Origin: Achromobacter denitrificans NBRC 15125
GTDB taxonomy: Bacteria > Pseudomonadota > Gammaproteobacteria > Burkholderiales > Burkholderiaceae_B
Length of the DNA stretch: 64,000 nucleotides
Reading direction: 5' to 3'
Assembly (NCBI RefSeq): GCF_001571365.1
Contig: NZ_BCTQ01000009.1
Span: 62,001-126,000 of the forward strand
The notes under the pieces are model-generated. The model had not been told where the DNA came from. It was given only the letters and a program-made list of their open reading frames with translations, and made no database searches. Position numbers and translations under genes: made by a program. This document shows positions 40,133-48,924 of the stretch, piece after piece. The first letter of the stretch is position 1. Every line of letters begins with the position of its first letter.

Positions 40133-41059
40133 TCAGCCGGCGGCGCGCTGCGCCTGGTAGACCTGCAGGTGGGTGTAGGCGGCGCGCAGGTACGTGGCAT
40201 CCACCCCCAGGCTGCGGGCCCGGTGCAGCATGTCGCCCACGATGTGGTCGGCCTCGACCGGCAGGCCTTGGCGCAGGTCGCGGAACATCGAGGCGGTCAT
40301 GGGTTGGGAAGGATCGGTGAGGATCTTGCGCGCCGATGCGTCGGCCTCCGGGCGGACCGCGTGGCCGGACGCGGCGGCCACCGCCTGCGATTCCTGCAGC
40401 AGCGTGCGCAGGATGTCCAGGCCGTCGTCGGTGGAGGCGATCTGCCCCACGGAGCCGCGCATCATGCAGGTCGCGGCCGCCAGCGTGGTCAGGAACACGT
40501 ATTTTTCCCAGATGTCCTGGTAGATCTCGCCGCTCAGGCGGCTGGAATACTCGCCCCCGGCCAGCGCCTGCTCCAGCGCCTCGCAGCGCGCGCTGCGGGC
40601 CGGGCCCGCGCGTTCGCCGAAGACGATGCTGGCATGCTTGCCGAGGTGCACGATCTCGCCGTCGGGGCCGAGCGTGGCGTTGATCTGGCACAGGCCGCCG
40701 AGCACGCGGTGGGGTTCGAACTCGCGGTCCAGCAGGTCGTACTGCAGCACGCCGTTCATGATGGGCAGCACGGCCGTGTCGGGCCCGACCGCGGGGCGGA
40801 TGGCCTCGATGGCGCTGGCCAGGTCATAGGCCTTGCAGCTGAGCACCACCACGTCGTAGCTGCCCTGCAGGGTCTGCTGCGTGACCAGCTTGGGATGCAG
40901 CGTGGCGTCGCCCAGCGGGCTCTGGATGCGCAGGCCGTGCTCGCGGATCCGCGCGGCGCGCGGCTCGCGCACCAGGAAGGTCACGTCCGCGCCCGCCTGG
41001 GCGGCGCGCCCGCCGAAATATCCGCCGGTGCCGCCGGCGCCCAAGAACAACAACCGCAT
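40133..41059 (-). CDS. panE: 2-dehydropantoate 2-reductase family (PanE/ApbA)
   Basis: A 308-residue ketopantoate reductase-family enzyme. The NADPH loop Gly7-Ala-Gly-Gly-Thr-Gly-Gly-Tyr-Phe-Gly is at the start, Lys76 is in Ser-Cys-Lys-Ala-Tyr-Asp, and the helical C-terminal domain has Trp-Glu-Lys-Tyr-Val. It reduces 2-dehydropantoate to pantoate for coenzyme A. Many beta-proteobacteria carry several ApbA paralogues, so this copy may act on another 2-oxo acid. ATG 41059 is preceded by AAGGAGAG. Confidence 0.85.
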   Translation of the reverse strand: MRLLFLGAGGTGGYFGGRAAQAGADVTFLVREPRAARIREHGLRIQSPLGDATLHPKLVTQQTLQGSYDVVVLSCKAYDLASAIEAIRPAVGPDTAVLPIMNGVLQYDLLDREFEPHRVLGGLCQINATLGPDGEIVHLGKHASIVFGERAGPARSARCEALEQALAGGEYSSRLSGEIYQDIWEKYVFLTTLAAATCMMRGSVGQIASTDDGLDILRTLLQESQAVAAASGHAVRPEADASARKILTDPSQPMTASMFRDLRQGLPVEADHIVGDMLHRARSLGVDATYLRAAYTHLQVYQAQRAAG

Positions 41060-41110
41060 GTCTCTCTCCTTGTCGTGGCCGCCCGCCAAGGTCGCGGGCC
41101 GATGCCGGAA

Positions 41111-42040
41111 TTATGCGCCTTGCCCGGGCGCGGGCGGCTTGCGCTCGGCCCAGGCCTCGTATCCGCCGCGCAGGGCCCAGGTATTGGGATAGCCGGCCGC
41201 CCGCAGCCGCGAGGCCAGCAGCGCGGCCGATACCTCGTTGGGGCAGGCGCAGTAGACGACGATGTCGGAATCCAGCGCCTTGGCGTCCAGCTCGGGCAGG
41301 GGGGCCTTCAGGTCCACGGCGATCGCGCCCGGGATGCGTTGTTCGTCGCGCAGCGCCTCGGGCCGCACGTCGAAGACCAGCGCGCTGCGGCCGTCCTGGC
41401 GCCATTGCATCAGCTCGTCCACCGACAGGCGGGGAATGACGCGCAGGCTGCGCAGCAGGATCCTGCGGCGCAGGAAGCGCGCCAGGATGTACAGCGCCAG
41501 CACCGCCGCCAGCACGCCCAGGCCCATCGCGCCGTACGTGCCGAGGATCTCCAGGACGTCGTTGACGACGTTGTGGAACAGGCCGCCCAGCAGCAGGGCC
41601 GAGCCGACCCAGATGAGGGAGCCCGCCAGGTCATACAGCAGGAAGCGACGGTAGGCGGTGCCCGTCAGCCCCGCCATGACGGTGGACAGGGCCCCCGCGC
41701 CCGGCAGGAACTTGCAGACCAGCAGCGCCCGCACGCCGATGCGCAGGTACAGGCGCTGCGTCTGCCGGATGCAGGAATCCTGCGACAGCGACATCTTGCA
41801 GATCACGCCCAGCAGGCGCGAGCCGTAGCGCCGCCCGGCCACGTACCAGAGGGTGTCGGCCAGCAGGCAGGCGGCCGTGGCCGCCAGCCAGGGCACGGCC
41901 CAGCCGCCCGCGCCGCCCAGGGCGCCGGCGGCGATCAGCATGGGGTAGGCGGGCACCGGCAAACCGGCCTGCTCGACCAGCACGTTGGCGAACACCAGCC
42001 ACCCGCCGTACTGTTCGAGCAGCAATTGAATATCTTGCAT
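41111..42040 (-). CDS. DedA-family membrane protein fused to rhodanese domain
   Basis: A 309-residue fusion. The N-terminal DedA/VTT domain (about 1-195, with re-entrant and transmembrane helices and the KFLPGAGAL motif) is followed by a rhodanese domain (about 203-300) whose loop has Cys264-Ala-Cys266-Pro-Asn-Glu. DedA proteins take part in membrane lipid recycling or ion homeostasis; the rhodanese part would face the cytoplasm. The acidic and arginine residues of active DedA proteins appear present, but I did not align them. ATG 42040. Confidence 0.9.
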   Translation of the reverse strand: MQDIQLLLEQYGGWLVFANVLVEQAGLPVPAYPMLIAAGALGGAGGWAVPWLAATAACLLADTLWYVAGRRYGSRLLGVICKMSLSQDSCIRQTQRLYLRIGVRALLVCKFLPGAGALSTVMAGLTGTAYRRFLLYDLAGSLIWVGSALLLGGLFHNVVNDVLEILGTYGAMGLGVLAAVLALYILARFLRRRILLRSLRVIPRLSVDELMQWRQDGRSALVFDVRPEALRDEQRIPGAIAVDLKAPLPELDAKALDSDIVVYCACPNEVSAALLASRLRAAGYPNTWALRGGYEAWAERKPPAPGQGA

Positions 42041-42486
42041 GGGGCATTCCAGCTTGCCGCGCCGCGCGCGGCTCATTCCCCGATTTTAGGCTCGTAGACG
42101 CGCGCCGCAGGCCCTTGCGCGCCGCAACGGCCCGTTCCAGGCGCGGGCCCCGTCCACCCCTTGAAACGGCGCGCACCATGCCGGTGCCGCGCTTCCCCGC
42201 CAGGGTGCCTATAATCCTGCCCGGCCATCAGGTTTCCCCGACTTGTCGCGGGAATGCCCCATGGCATACAACTTGCTTCGCTCGGACTGGCCGCGAACCC
42301 GCCCCTTCGGATGGGACGCGCCACCTGGCGCTCCCGTCCAATGACCGATCCCACGTCCTCGCCTCCGACCGCTCGCCCCGGCATGCCCGCCGGCGGCCGC
42401 CATTTCGCGCCGGACCGCATTGGCGCGCGCGCCCGCAACCCGCAACACCCCCGATCCCTTTCCCTCCCCGCGTAGGAGTCACCCGC
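42041..42486. promoter_or_regulatory. Long divergent region upstream of the BMP importer operon
   Basis: 446 bases without a supported gene. ATGCC-CCAT-GGCAT (42254-42267) is a five-base inverted repeat that could be an operator. TTGTCG (42244-42249) followed about 16 bases later by CATACA is a possible promoter. The stretch 42330-42470 is Pro/Arg/Ala-codon-like GC sequence that opens frames, but none has a ribosome site. The leader before 42487 has TAGGAG. A long untranslated leader is possible; no known riboswitch was recognised. Confidence 0.4.
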
Positions 42487-43515
42487 ATGAAAGCCCTGTT
42501 CCCCCTGTCCGGCGGCCTCGCCCGCCGCGGCCTGCTCAAGCTGGCCGCCGCCGCCGCCGGCGCGCTGCTGTTCTCCGGCGCCGCCCACGCCCAGGCGCCC
42601 GCCAAGACCAAGGTCGCCGCCATCTATACGGTGCCGGTCGAGCAGCAATGGGTATCCCGCATCCACAAGGCGCTGACGGCCGCCCGCGATCGCGGCGAGA
42701 TCGACTACACGTTCTCGGAAAACGTCACCAACGCCGACTACGAGCGCGTGATGCGCCAGTACGCGGAGCAGGGCAACAAGCTGGTGGTGGGCGAAGCCTT
42801 CGCGGTGGAAGCCGCCGCCCGCAAGGTGGCCAAGGACTATCCGCAGACCGCCTTCCTGATGGGATCTTCGGGCAAGCCCCAGCAGCCCAACTTCTCGGTG
42901 TTCGACAACTACATCCAGGAACCCGCCTACCTGACCGGCATGATCGCCGCCGGCGTCAGCAAGACCGGCAAGATCGGCCTGGTGGGCGGCTACCCCATCC
43001 CCGAAGTGAACCGCCTGATGCAGGCCTTCATCGACGGCGCCAAGGAAGTGAACCCGCAGGCCGAGTTCACCGTGACCTTCATCGGCTCCTGGTTCGATCC
43101 CCCGAAGGCCAAGGAAGCCGCCTTCGCCATGATCGACAAGGGCGCGGACGTGCTCTACGCCGAGCGCTTCGGCGTGTCGGACGCCGCCAAGGAACGCGGC
43201 AAGCTGGCCATCGGCAACGTGATCGACACGCAGCCCCAGTACCCCGAGACCGTGGTGGCCTCGGCCCTGTGGAGCATGGAGCCGACCATCGACGAGGCGC
43301 TCAAGCAGGTCAAGGCCGGCACCTTCAAGGCCGACAACTACGGCCAGTATTCGCTGATGAAGCACAAGGGTTCGTCGCTGGCGCCGCTGGGCACGTTCGC
43401 GACCAAGATCCCCGCCGACCTGATCGCCAAGGTGGAAGCCAGGCAGAAAGCCATCCTGGACGGCAGCTTCACCGTGAAGGTCAACGACAAAGAACCCAAG
43501 TCCTCGGCACGATGA
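42487..43515 (+). CDS. BMP/PnrA-family nucleoside-type ABC substrate-binding protein
   Basis: A 342-residue binding protein of the basic-membrane-protein/Med family, which bind purine and pyrimidine nucleosides or related ligands. The N-terminus has Arg-Arg-Gly-Leu-Leu-Lys before a hydrophobic stretch ending Ala-His-Ala-Gln (about residue 36), a Tat-like signal. Ligand-domain landmarks include SENVTNADYERVMR and the VGGYPIPEVNRL regions. The stop overlaps the ATPase start (ATGA). A downstream cytosine-deaminase-like gene supports a nucleobase or nucleoside ligand. Confidence 0.92.
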   Translation: MKALFPLSGGLARRGLLKLAAAAAGALLFSGAAHAQAPAKTKVAAIYTVPVEQQWVSRIHKALTAARDRGEIDYTFSENVTNADYERVMRQYAEQGNKLVVGEAFAVEAAARKVAKDYPQTAFLMGSSGKPQQPNFSVFDNYIQEPAYLTGMIAAGVSKTGKIGLVGGYPIPEVNRLMQAFIDGAKEVNPQAEFTVTFIGSWFDPPKAKEAAFAMIDKGADVLYAERFGVSDAAKERGKLAIGNVIDTQPQYPETVVASALWSMEPTIDEALKQVKAGTFKADNYGQYSLMKHKGSSLAPLGTFATKIPADLIAKVEARQKAILDGSFTVKVNDKEPKSSAR

Positions 43516-45041
43516 AACCAGCGCCTCTCGCCCTGCGACTGACGGGGATCACCAAACGCTTCGGCAGCCTCACGGCCAACGACGACATTTCGCTCACGCT
43601 CGCCCAGGGCGAAGTGTTGGCCTTGCTGGGCGAGAACGGCGCCGGCAAATCGACCCTGGTGTCCATCCTGTTCGGCCACTACGTGGCCGACGCCGGAGGC
43701 ATCGAGGTCTTCGGCAAGCCCCTGCCCGCCGGCCGGCCCGATGCCGCGCTGGCGGCCGGCGTGGGCATGGTGCACCAGCATTTCACGCTGGCGGACAACC
43801 TGACCGTGCTGGACAACATCATGGTCGGCACGGAGCCGCTGTGGAAACTGGCCTCCGGACGCGGCAAGGCGCGCAAGCGCCTGGTGGAGCTGGGGCAGCG
43901 CTTCGGCCTGGGCGTCGATCCGGACGCCCGGGTAGGCACGCTCTCCGTCGGCGAGAAACAGCGCGTCGAGATCCTGAAGGCGCTGTACCGCGGCGCCCGC
44001 GTGCTGATCCTGGACGAACCCACGGCCGTGCTCACCCCGCAAGAGGTGCAGGACCTGTTCGCCACGCTGCGCGGCTTCGTCGACGAAGGCCTGGCCGTGA
44101 TCTTCATTTCCCACAAGCTGGACGAAGTGATGGCCGTGTCGCGCCGCGTGGCCGTGCTGCGCCAGGGCAGGCTGGTGGCCGAGCGCGATACCGCCGGCAC
44201 CAGCCCCGCGGAGCTCGCGGAACTGATGGTGGGCCGCAAGGTGGTCATGCCGCACGCGGAAGCGGTGGCGGCGGCCGAGCAGGCCGCCCCCGTGGTGACG
44301 CTGTCGCAGGTCAGCGTGCGCGACGGCCGCGACGGCGCGCTGCGCCTGGACAGCCTGGACCTGGTGGTGCACAAGCATGAAATCGTCGCCATCGCGGGCG
44401 TGGCCGGCAACGGCCAGCAGGCGCTGGTCTCGGTGCTGACCGGGCTGCGCCAGCCGTCCGACGGCACGATCCGGCTGGGGCCCGAACACGCGGCGGCGCC
44501 CACCACGCCGGCCGGCTGGACGGCCGCCCGCGTCGGTCGCATCCCGGAAGACCGCCACGGCGAAGGCATGATCGGCGACAGCCCGCTATGGGAAAACGCC
44601 ATCGTCGAAGACCTGAAGGACAAGCGCTTCGCGCGCTACGGCCTGATCCGGGCGCGCGCGGGCAAGGCCTACGCCGCCGAGCTCGCCCGGCAGTTCGACG
44701 TGCGCGCCGCCTCGCTGGACGTGCGCACGCGCAGCCTGTCCGGCGGCAATATGCAGAAGCTGATCCTGGGCCGCACGCTGGCCCGCGAGCCGCGTTTCAT
44801 CGTGGCGGACCAGCCCACCTGGGGCCTGGATATCGGCGCGGTCGCCTATGTGCGCGAGCAGTTGCTGGTGGCCCGCAAGCGCGGTGCCGGCGTGCTGCTG
44901 GTGTCCGAAGACCTGGAAGAGATCTTCGCGCTGGCCGACCGCATCGCCGTGCTGTGCGGCGGCAAGCTGGTCGCCGTCAAACCGGTGGCCGACTGGACGC
45001 CCGCCACGGTGGGCCTGGCCATGACGGGCACTCGCGCCTGA
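43512..45041 (+). CDS. Tandem-domain ABC ATPase of BMP importer
   Basis: A 509-residue protein with two nucleotide-binding domains, as in sugar- and nucleoside-type importers. The first has a full Walker A (Gly40-Glu-Asn-Gly-Ala-Gly-Lys46-Ser-Thr) and LILDEPTAVLTP. The second (from about residue 255) has a degenerate Walker A (Gly-Val-Ala-Gly-Asn-Gly-Gln), Leu-Ser-Gly-Gly-Asn and a Walker B ending Ala-Asp-Gln-Pro where Glu is usual. One hydrolytic site is expected, normal for this family. Coupled by overlap to the binding protein. Confidence 0.93.
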   Translation: MKPAPLALRLTGITKRFGSLTANDDISLTLAQGEVLALLGENGAGKSTLVSILFGHYVADAGGIEVFGKPLPAGRPDAALAAGVGMVHQHFTLADNLTVLDNIMVGTEPLWKLASGRGKARKRLVELGQRFGLGVDPDARVGTLSVGEKQRVEILKALYRGARVLILDEPTAVLTPQEVQDLFATLRGFVDEGLAVIFISHKLDEVMAVSRRVAVLRQGRLVAERDTAGTSPAELAELMVGRKVVMPHAEAVAAAEQAAPVVTLSQVSVRDGRDGALRLDSLDLVVHKHEIVAIAGVAGNGQQALVSVLTGLRQPSDGTIRLGPEHAAAPTTPAGWTAARVGRIPEDRHGEGMIGDSPLWENAIVEDLKDKRFARYGLIRARAGKAYAAELARQFDVRAASLDVRTRSLSGGNMQKLILGRTLAREPRFIVADQPTWGLDIGAVAYVREQLLVARKRGAGVLLVSEDLEEIFALADRIAVLCGGKLVAVKPVADWTPATVGLAMTGTRA

Positions 45042-45079
45042 CGGTCCGTCAGCGTCTTCCTCTATTGAGCATCTTTCGC

Positions 45080-46153
45080 ATGAAACTGATCCTGGAACGC
45101 CGCCCCGAGCCCAGCCGCAAGGCGCTGGCCTTGGCCCCCATCGCGGCCATCCTCTTCACGCTGGCGGTCTGCGCCTTGCTGGTGGCCTGGGCCGGCGCGC
45201 CCGTGGGCCGCACCTACGCACTGCTGTTCGAAGGCGCGTTCGGCTCGCGCTTCGCCCTGTCCGAAACGCTCACGCGCGCCACGCCGCTGATGCTGACGGG
45301 CCTGGCCTGCGCCGTGGCGTTCCGCGCCCGCTTCTACAACATCGGGGCCGAAGGCCAGCTGTACCTGGGCGCGCTGGCCGCTGTCGCGGTGGGCGGGCTG
45401 CACGACGGCACGGGCTTCGACCTGCCGGTGCCCGCGCTGTTCGCCGGCATGATGCTCGCGGCCGCGCTCGCCGGCGCCTTGCTGCTGCTCATCCCCGCGC
45501 TGCTGAAGACGCGCCTGGGCGTGGACGAGGTGGTCACGACGCTGCTGGGCAACTTCATCGTGCTGCTGTTCGTCTCCATGATGCTGGACGGCCCGATGAA
45601 AGATCCCATGGCCATGGGCTGGCCGCAATCCGTGGCGCTCAACGGCGACCTGGAACTGGGCAAGCTGATCGAACGCACGCGCGCCCATACCGGACTGCTG
45701 TGGGCCGCCGGCCTGGCGCTGGGCCTGTGGCTGCTGAACCGCTACACGGTGTTCGGCTTCCAGATGCGCGCCGTGGGCGCCAACGCCCACGCCTCGCGCT
45801 TCCTGGGGCTCCCCGTGAACCGCGTCATGCTGGGCACCGCCATGCTTTCCGGCGCGCTGGCCGGCCTGGCGGGCGCGATCGAGGTGGCGGGCCGGACCGG
45901 CTACGTCACCCTGGACATGTCGCCGGGCTACGGCTACACGGGCGTGGTGGTGGCCATGCTGGCCGGGCTGCACCCGCTGGGCGTGATCCTGGCCAGCCTC
46001 TTCGTGGCCGGCATGCTGGTCGGCGCGGACAGCATGAGCCGCGCCATCGCCGTCCCGAACTACATCGCCGACGTCATCGTCGCCACTTCGTTGCTCGCCA
46101 TGCTGGTCGCGACGCTATTCGCGCAGTACCGCCTGCGCCGCAACCAGGCCTGA
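45080..46153 (+). CDS. ABC permease 1 of BMP importer (NupP/YufP-like)
   Basis: A 357-residue inner-membrane permease with about nine to ten hydrophobic helices and the GLACAVAFRARFYNIGAEGQ region (in parts) typical of BMP-type permeases. ATG 45080, 38 bases after the ATPase stop, with a weak ribosome site. It forms a heterodimer with the next gene product. Confidence 0.92.
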   Translation: MKLILERRPEPSRKALALAPIAAILFTLAVCALLVAWAGAPVGRTYALLFEGAFGSRFALSETLTRATPLMLTGLACAVAFRARFYNIGAEGQLYLGALAAVAVGGLHDGTGFDLPVPALFAGMMLAAALAGALLLLIPALLKTRLGVDEVVTTLLGNFIVLLFVSMMLDGPMKDPMAMGWPQSVALNGDLELGKLIERTRAHTGLLWAAGLALGLWLLNRYTVFGFQMRAVGANAHASRFLGLPVNRVMLGTAMLSGALAGLAGAIEVAGRTGYVTLDMSPGYGYTGVVVAMLAGLHPLGVILASLFVAGMLVGADSMSRAIAVPNYIADVIVATSLLAMLVATLFAQYRLRRNQA

Positions 46154-46163
46154 GGAGCGCGCC

Positions 46164-47114
46164 ATGGAATGGATGGATCTGATGAGTTCCTCGGCCTTCT
46201 GGGTCGCCGTGCTGCGCCTGGCCACGCCGCTGATACTGGGCACGGTCGGCGTGCTGCTGTGCGAGCGGGCCGGCGTGCTGAACCTGGGCATCGAGGGCAT
46301 CATGGTGGCCGGCGCCTTCACGGGCTGGCTGGTGGTGTACCTGGGCGCGCCGCTCTATGTGGGCGTGCTGGCCGCCGGCCTGGCGGGAGCCCTGTTCGGC
46401 CTGCTGCACGCGGTGCTGACCGTGCCGCTGGGGCTGTCGCAGCACGTGTCCGGCCTGGGCGTGACCCTGCTGGCCACCAGCCTCAGCTACTTCGCCTACC
46501 GCGTCACCTTCCCCAGCGTGAACACGCCGCCCACCATCGTGCCGTTCGCCGAAATGAAGTTCCTCGCCGGCATTCCGCTCATCGGGCCGGTGCTGGCGGG
46601 GCAGACGCCCATGACGCTGATTGCCCTGGCCGCCGTGCCGGTGCTTGCCTGGGTGCTGAACCGCACGCCGGTCGGGCTGGCGATCCGCATGGTGGGCGAG
46701 AACCCGGCCGCCGCCGAAGGCCAGGGCCTGTCGGTGACGCGCCTGCGCATGGGCGCCATCGTGGCCGGCTCGGCGCTGATGGGCGTGGCCGGCAGCTTCC
46801 TGACGCTGGCGGCGTTCAACGCCTTCTTCTTCAACATGGTCAACGGCCGCGGCTGGGTCTGCGTGGCGCTGGTGGTATTCGCGTCGTGGCGTCCCGGCAA
46901 GGCCCTGCTGGGCGCGCTGATCTTCGCCTTCTTCGACGCGCTGCAACTGCGCATGCAGCAGGGCGGCGCGGCCTTGCCCGGGCTGCCGGAACTGCCCTAC
47001 CAGGTCTACCTGATGCTGCCGTACATCCTTTCCATTCTCGCCCTGGTGGTGATGGCGCGCCGCGCCGCCTACCCGCAGGCTTTGATGAAGCCGTACCGCA
47101 AGGGTGAAAGGTAG
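46164..47114 (+). CDS. ABC permease 2 of BMP importer (NupQ/YufQ-like)
   Basis: A 316-residue permease with about eight to ten helices and the conserved ERAGVLNLGIEGIMVAGA region, the counterpart of YufQ/NupQ. It starts ten bases after the first permease with GAGGAG in front, so the four transporter genes form one operon. A structured repeat (R3) begins 11 bases after its stop and separates it from the cytosine-deaminase-like gene. Confidence 0.93.
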   Translation: MEWMDLMSSSAFWVAVLRLATPLILGTVGVLLCERAGVLNLGIEGIMVAGAFTGWLVVYLGAPLYVGVLAAGLAGALFGLLHAVLTVPLGLSQHVSGLGVTLLATSLSYFAYRVTFPSVNTPPTIVPFAEMKFLAGIPLIGPVLAGQTPMTLIALAAVPVLAWVLNRTPVGLAIRMVGENPAAAEGQGLSVTRLRMGAIVAGSALMGVAGSFLTLAAFNAFFFNMVNGRGWVCVALVVFASWRPGKALLGALIFAFFDALQLRMQQGGAALPGLPELPYQVYLMLPYILSILALVVMARRAAYPQALMKPYRKGER

Positions 47115-47125
47115 AGGGGGGGATG

Positions 47126-47218
47126 GCCCACCCCCGAAGCGCTGCGCGCTTCCCCCTCAAGGGGGCGTCGCTACGGACCGGCAAAGCCGGCTCCGTGCGA
47201 CCCGGATGGGGCGACGCC
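47126..47218 (+). repeat. Structured intergenic repeat, copy R3
   Basis: Hairpins GAAGCGC-TG-CGCGCTTC, CCCCC-TCAA-GGGGG and CGGACCGGC-AAA-GCCGG-C-TCCG, all enclosed by GGCGTCGC and GCGACGCC (perfect eight pairs). In R1 the closing stem reads GCCGC/GCGGC, so a C-to-T change on one side is matched by G-to-A on the other. It lies between the BMP permease and the deaminase gene, in the same orientation relative to transcription as R1 and R2. Confidence 0.85.
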
Positions 47219-47282
47219 GGCTTGAGGCGGCGAGGGAAGGGCGCAGTACGATGAACAACAGAAACTTCCAGCAAGGAATTCC

Positions 47283-48563
47283 ATGCTCGACCTGATCCTT
47301 AGAAACTGTTCGCTGCCGGACGGCCGCCAGAACATCGACATCGGCATCGCCAATGGCCGCATCGTGGCGTTGGAGCCGGCGCTGAAGGCCGAGGCCGCGC
47401 AGACGGTGGACGCGGGCGGCCAACTGGTGTCGCCGCCCTTCGTGGACGCGCACTTCCACATGGATTCCACGCTGTCCTTCGGCCTGCCCCGGGTGAACCA
47501 GTCGGGCACGCTGCTGGAAGGCATTGCGCTGTGGGGCGAGCTCAAGCCCTTGCTGACCCAGGAGGCGCTGGTCGAGCGCGCGCTGGCGTATTGCGACTGG
47601 GCGGTGGCCCGCGGCCTGCTGGCCATCCGCTCGCACGTCGACGTGTGCGATCCGCGCCTGCTGGCCGTGGAAGCGCTGCTGCACGTGCGCGAAAAGGTCA
47701 AACCCTATCTGGACCTGCAACTGGTGGCCTTCCCTCAGGATGGCGTGTTACGCGCGCCGGGCGCGCTGGACAACCTGAAGCGGGCGCTGGACATGGGCGT
47801 GGACGTGGTGGGCGGCATTCCCCATTTCGAACGCACCATGCAGGACGGGGCCGAATCCGTGCGCATCCTGTGCGAACTGGCCGCCGAACGCGGCCTGCGC
47901 GTGGATATGCACTGCGACGAAAGCGACGATCCGCTATCGCGCCACATCGAGACGCTGGCCTACCACACGCAACGCCTGGGCCTGCACGGACGCGTGACGG
48001 GGTCGCACCTGACGTCCATGCATTCCATGGACAACTACTACGTCTCCAAGCTGATCCCGCTGATGCGCGAAGCCGGCGTGGCGGCGATCGCCAACCCGCT
48101 GATCAACATCACGCTGCAGGGCCGCCACGATACGTATCCGAAGCGCCGCGGCATGACGCGCGTGCCGGAACTGCTGGCCGCCGGCGTGCCGGTGGCCTTC
48201 GGCCACGATTGCGTGATGGACCCGTGGTACAGCCTGGGTTCGGGCGACATGCTGGAAGTGGCGCACATGGGCCTGCACGTCGCCCAGATGACGGGCCAGG
48301 ACGCCATGCGCGCCTGTTTCGCGGCGGTGACCGCCACGCCCGCGCTGATCCTGGGCCTGGACGAAACCGGGCTGGCCGTCGGCAAGCGCGCCGACCTGGT
48401 GCTGCTGCAAGCGCGCGATCCCGTCGAGGCGCTGCGCCTGCGCGCCACCCGCCTGATGGTGATGCGCGGCGGCAACGTGATCGCGACCACGCCGCCCGCC
48501 ACCGCCACCCTGAACCTGCCCGGACGCCCCGGCCAGGTCAGCTTTCAGACACCGGCCCGCTGA
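47283..48563 (+). CDS. codA: Cytosine deaminase-like amidohydrolase
   Basis: A 426-residue TIM-barrel deaminase very close in layout to Escherichia coli CodA. Metal ligands His57 and His59 (Asp-Ala-His-Phe-His), substrate Gln152 (Phe-Pro-Gln-Asp-Gly), His210 and catalytic Glu213 (His-Cys-Asp-Glu), His242 and metal Asp309 are conserved. The residue after Asp309 is Cys310, where the E. coli enzyme has Asp314, a position that tunes substrate choice. It would deaminate cytosine or a related pyrimidine or purine. Its place behind the nucleoside-type importer suggests import and salvage. Its 3' end overlaps the convergent ridA-like gene by 26 bases. Confidence 0.85.
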   Translation: MLDLILRNCSLPDGRQNIDIGIANGRIVALEPALKAEAAQTVDAGGQLVSPPFVDAHFHMDSTLSFGLPRVNQSGTLLEGIALWGELKPLLTQEALVERALAYCDWAVARGLLAIRSHVDVCDPRLLAVEALLHVREKVKPYLDLQLVAFPQDGVLRAPGALDNLKRALDMGVDVVGGIPHFERTMQDGAESVRILCELAAERGLRVDMHCDESDDPLSRHIETLAYHTQRLGLHGRVTGSHLTSMHSMDNYYVSKLIPLMREAGVAAIANPLINITLQGRHDTYPKRRGMTRVPELLAAGVPVAFGHDCVMDPWYSLGSGDMLEVAHMGLHVAQMTGQDAMRACFAAVTATPALILGLDETGLAVGKRADLVLLQARDPVEALRLRATRLMVMRGGNVIATTPPATATLNLPGRPGQVSFQTPAR

Positions 48564-48924
48564 CGAACGCCGGCCGGCGCGCCGCCGTCACGATGATTTC
48601 CACCAGCAGCTCCGGCGCGGCCAGCTTGGCCTCGCAGGTGGCGCGGGTGGGCATCGCCTGGGGCAGCGCCCACTCGGCCCACACGGCATTCATGCCGGCG
48701 AAGTCGCGGTCGATGTCCTTGAGCCAGATCTGCACCGAAAGCAGGCGCGATTTGTCCGTGCCCGCCTGCGCCAGATAGCCGTCTATCTTGGCCAGCGCGT
48801 CGCGGGTCTGCGCGGCGATGCCTCCCTCCGCCGCCGAGGTCACGCCCGCCACGTACACCGTATCGCCGTGGATGACGATGCGGCTGAGGCGCTGGTTGGA
48901 ATCCTTGCGCACGATATCAGTCAT
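48538..48924 (-). CDS. RidA-family enamine/imine deaminase
   Basis: A 128-residue trimeric RidA/YjgF-type protein, seen from the Ile-Val-Arg-Lys-Asp-Ser-Asn-Gln-Arg-Leu-Ser start, the VYVAGVTS core and the C-terminal LAAPELLVEIIVTA strand. RidA proteins hydrolyse reactive imines and enamines released by amine oxidases or PLP enzymes. The usual catalytic Arg near residue 105 appears replaced in the Thr-Arg-Ala-Thr-Cys segment (Arg at about 97), so the subgroup is unclear. It is the last gene of the oxidase operon and overlaps the preceding flavoprotein by four bases, which fits cleanup of imine products. Confidence 0.9.
   Translation of the reverse strand: MTDIVRKDSNQRLSRIVIHGDTVYVAGVTSAAEGGIAAQTRDALAKIDGYLAQAGTDKSRLLSVQIWLKDIDRDFAGMNAVWAEWALPQAMPTRATCEAKLAAPELLVEIIVTAARRPAFVSGPVSES

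Noticed and set aside
42254-42475. Small open frame (73 codons) upstream of the BMP importer
   Set aside because: No ribosome site, composition is Pro/Arg/Ala-rich noise, and it lies in a likely promoter region.
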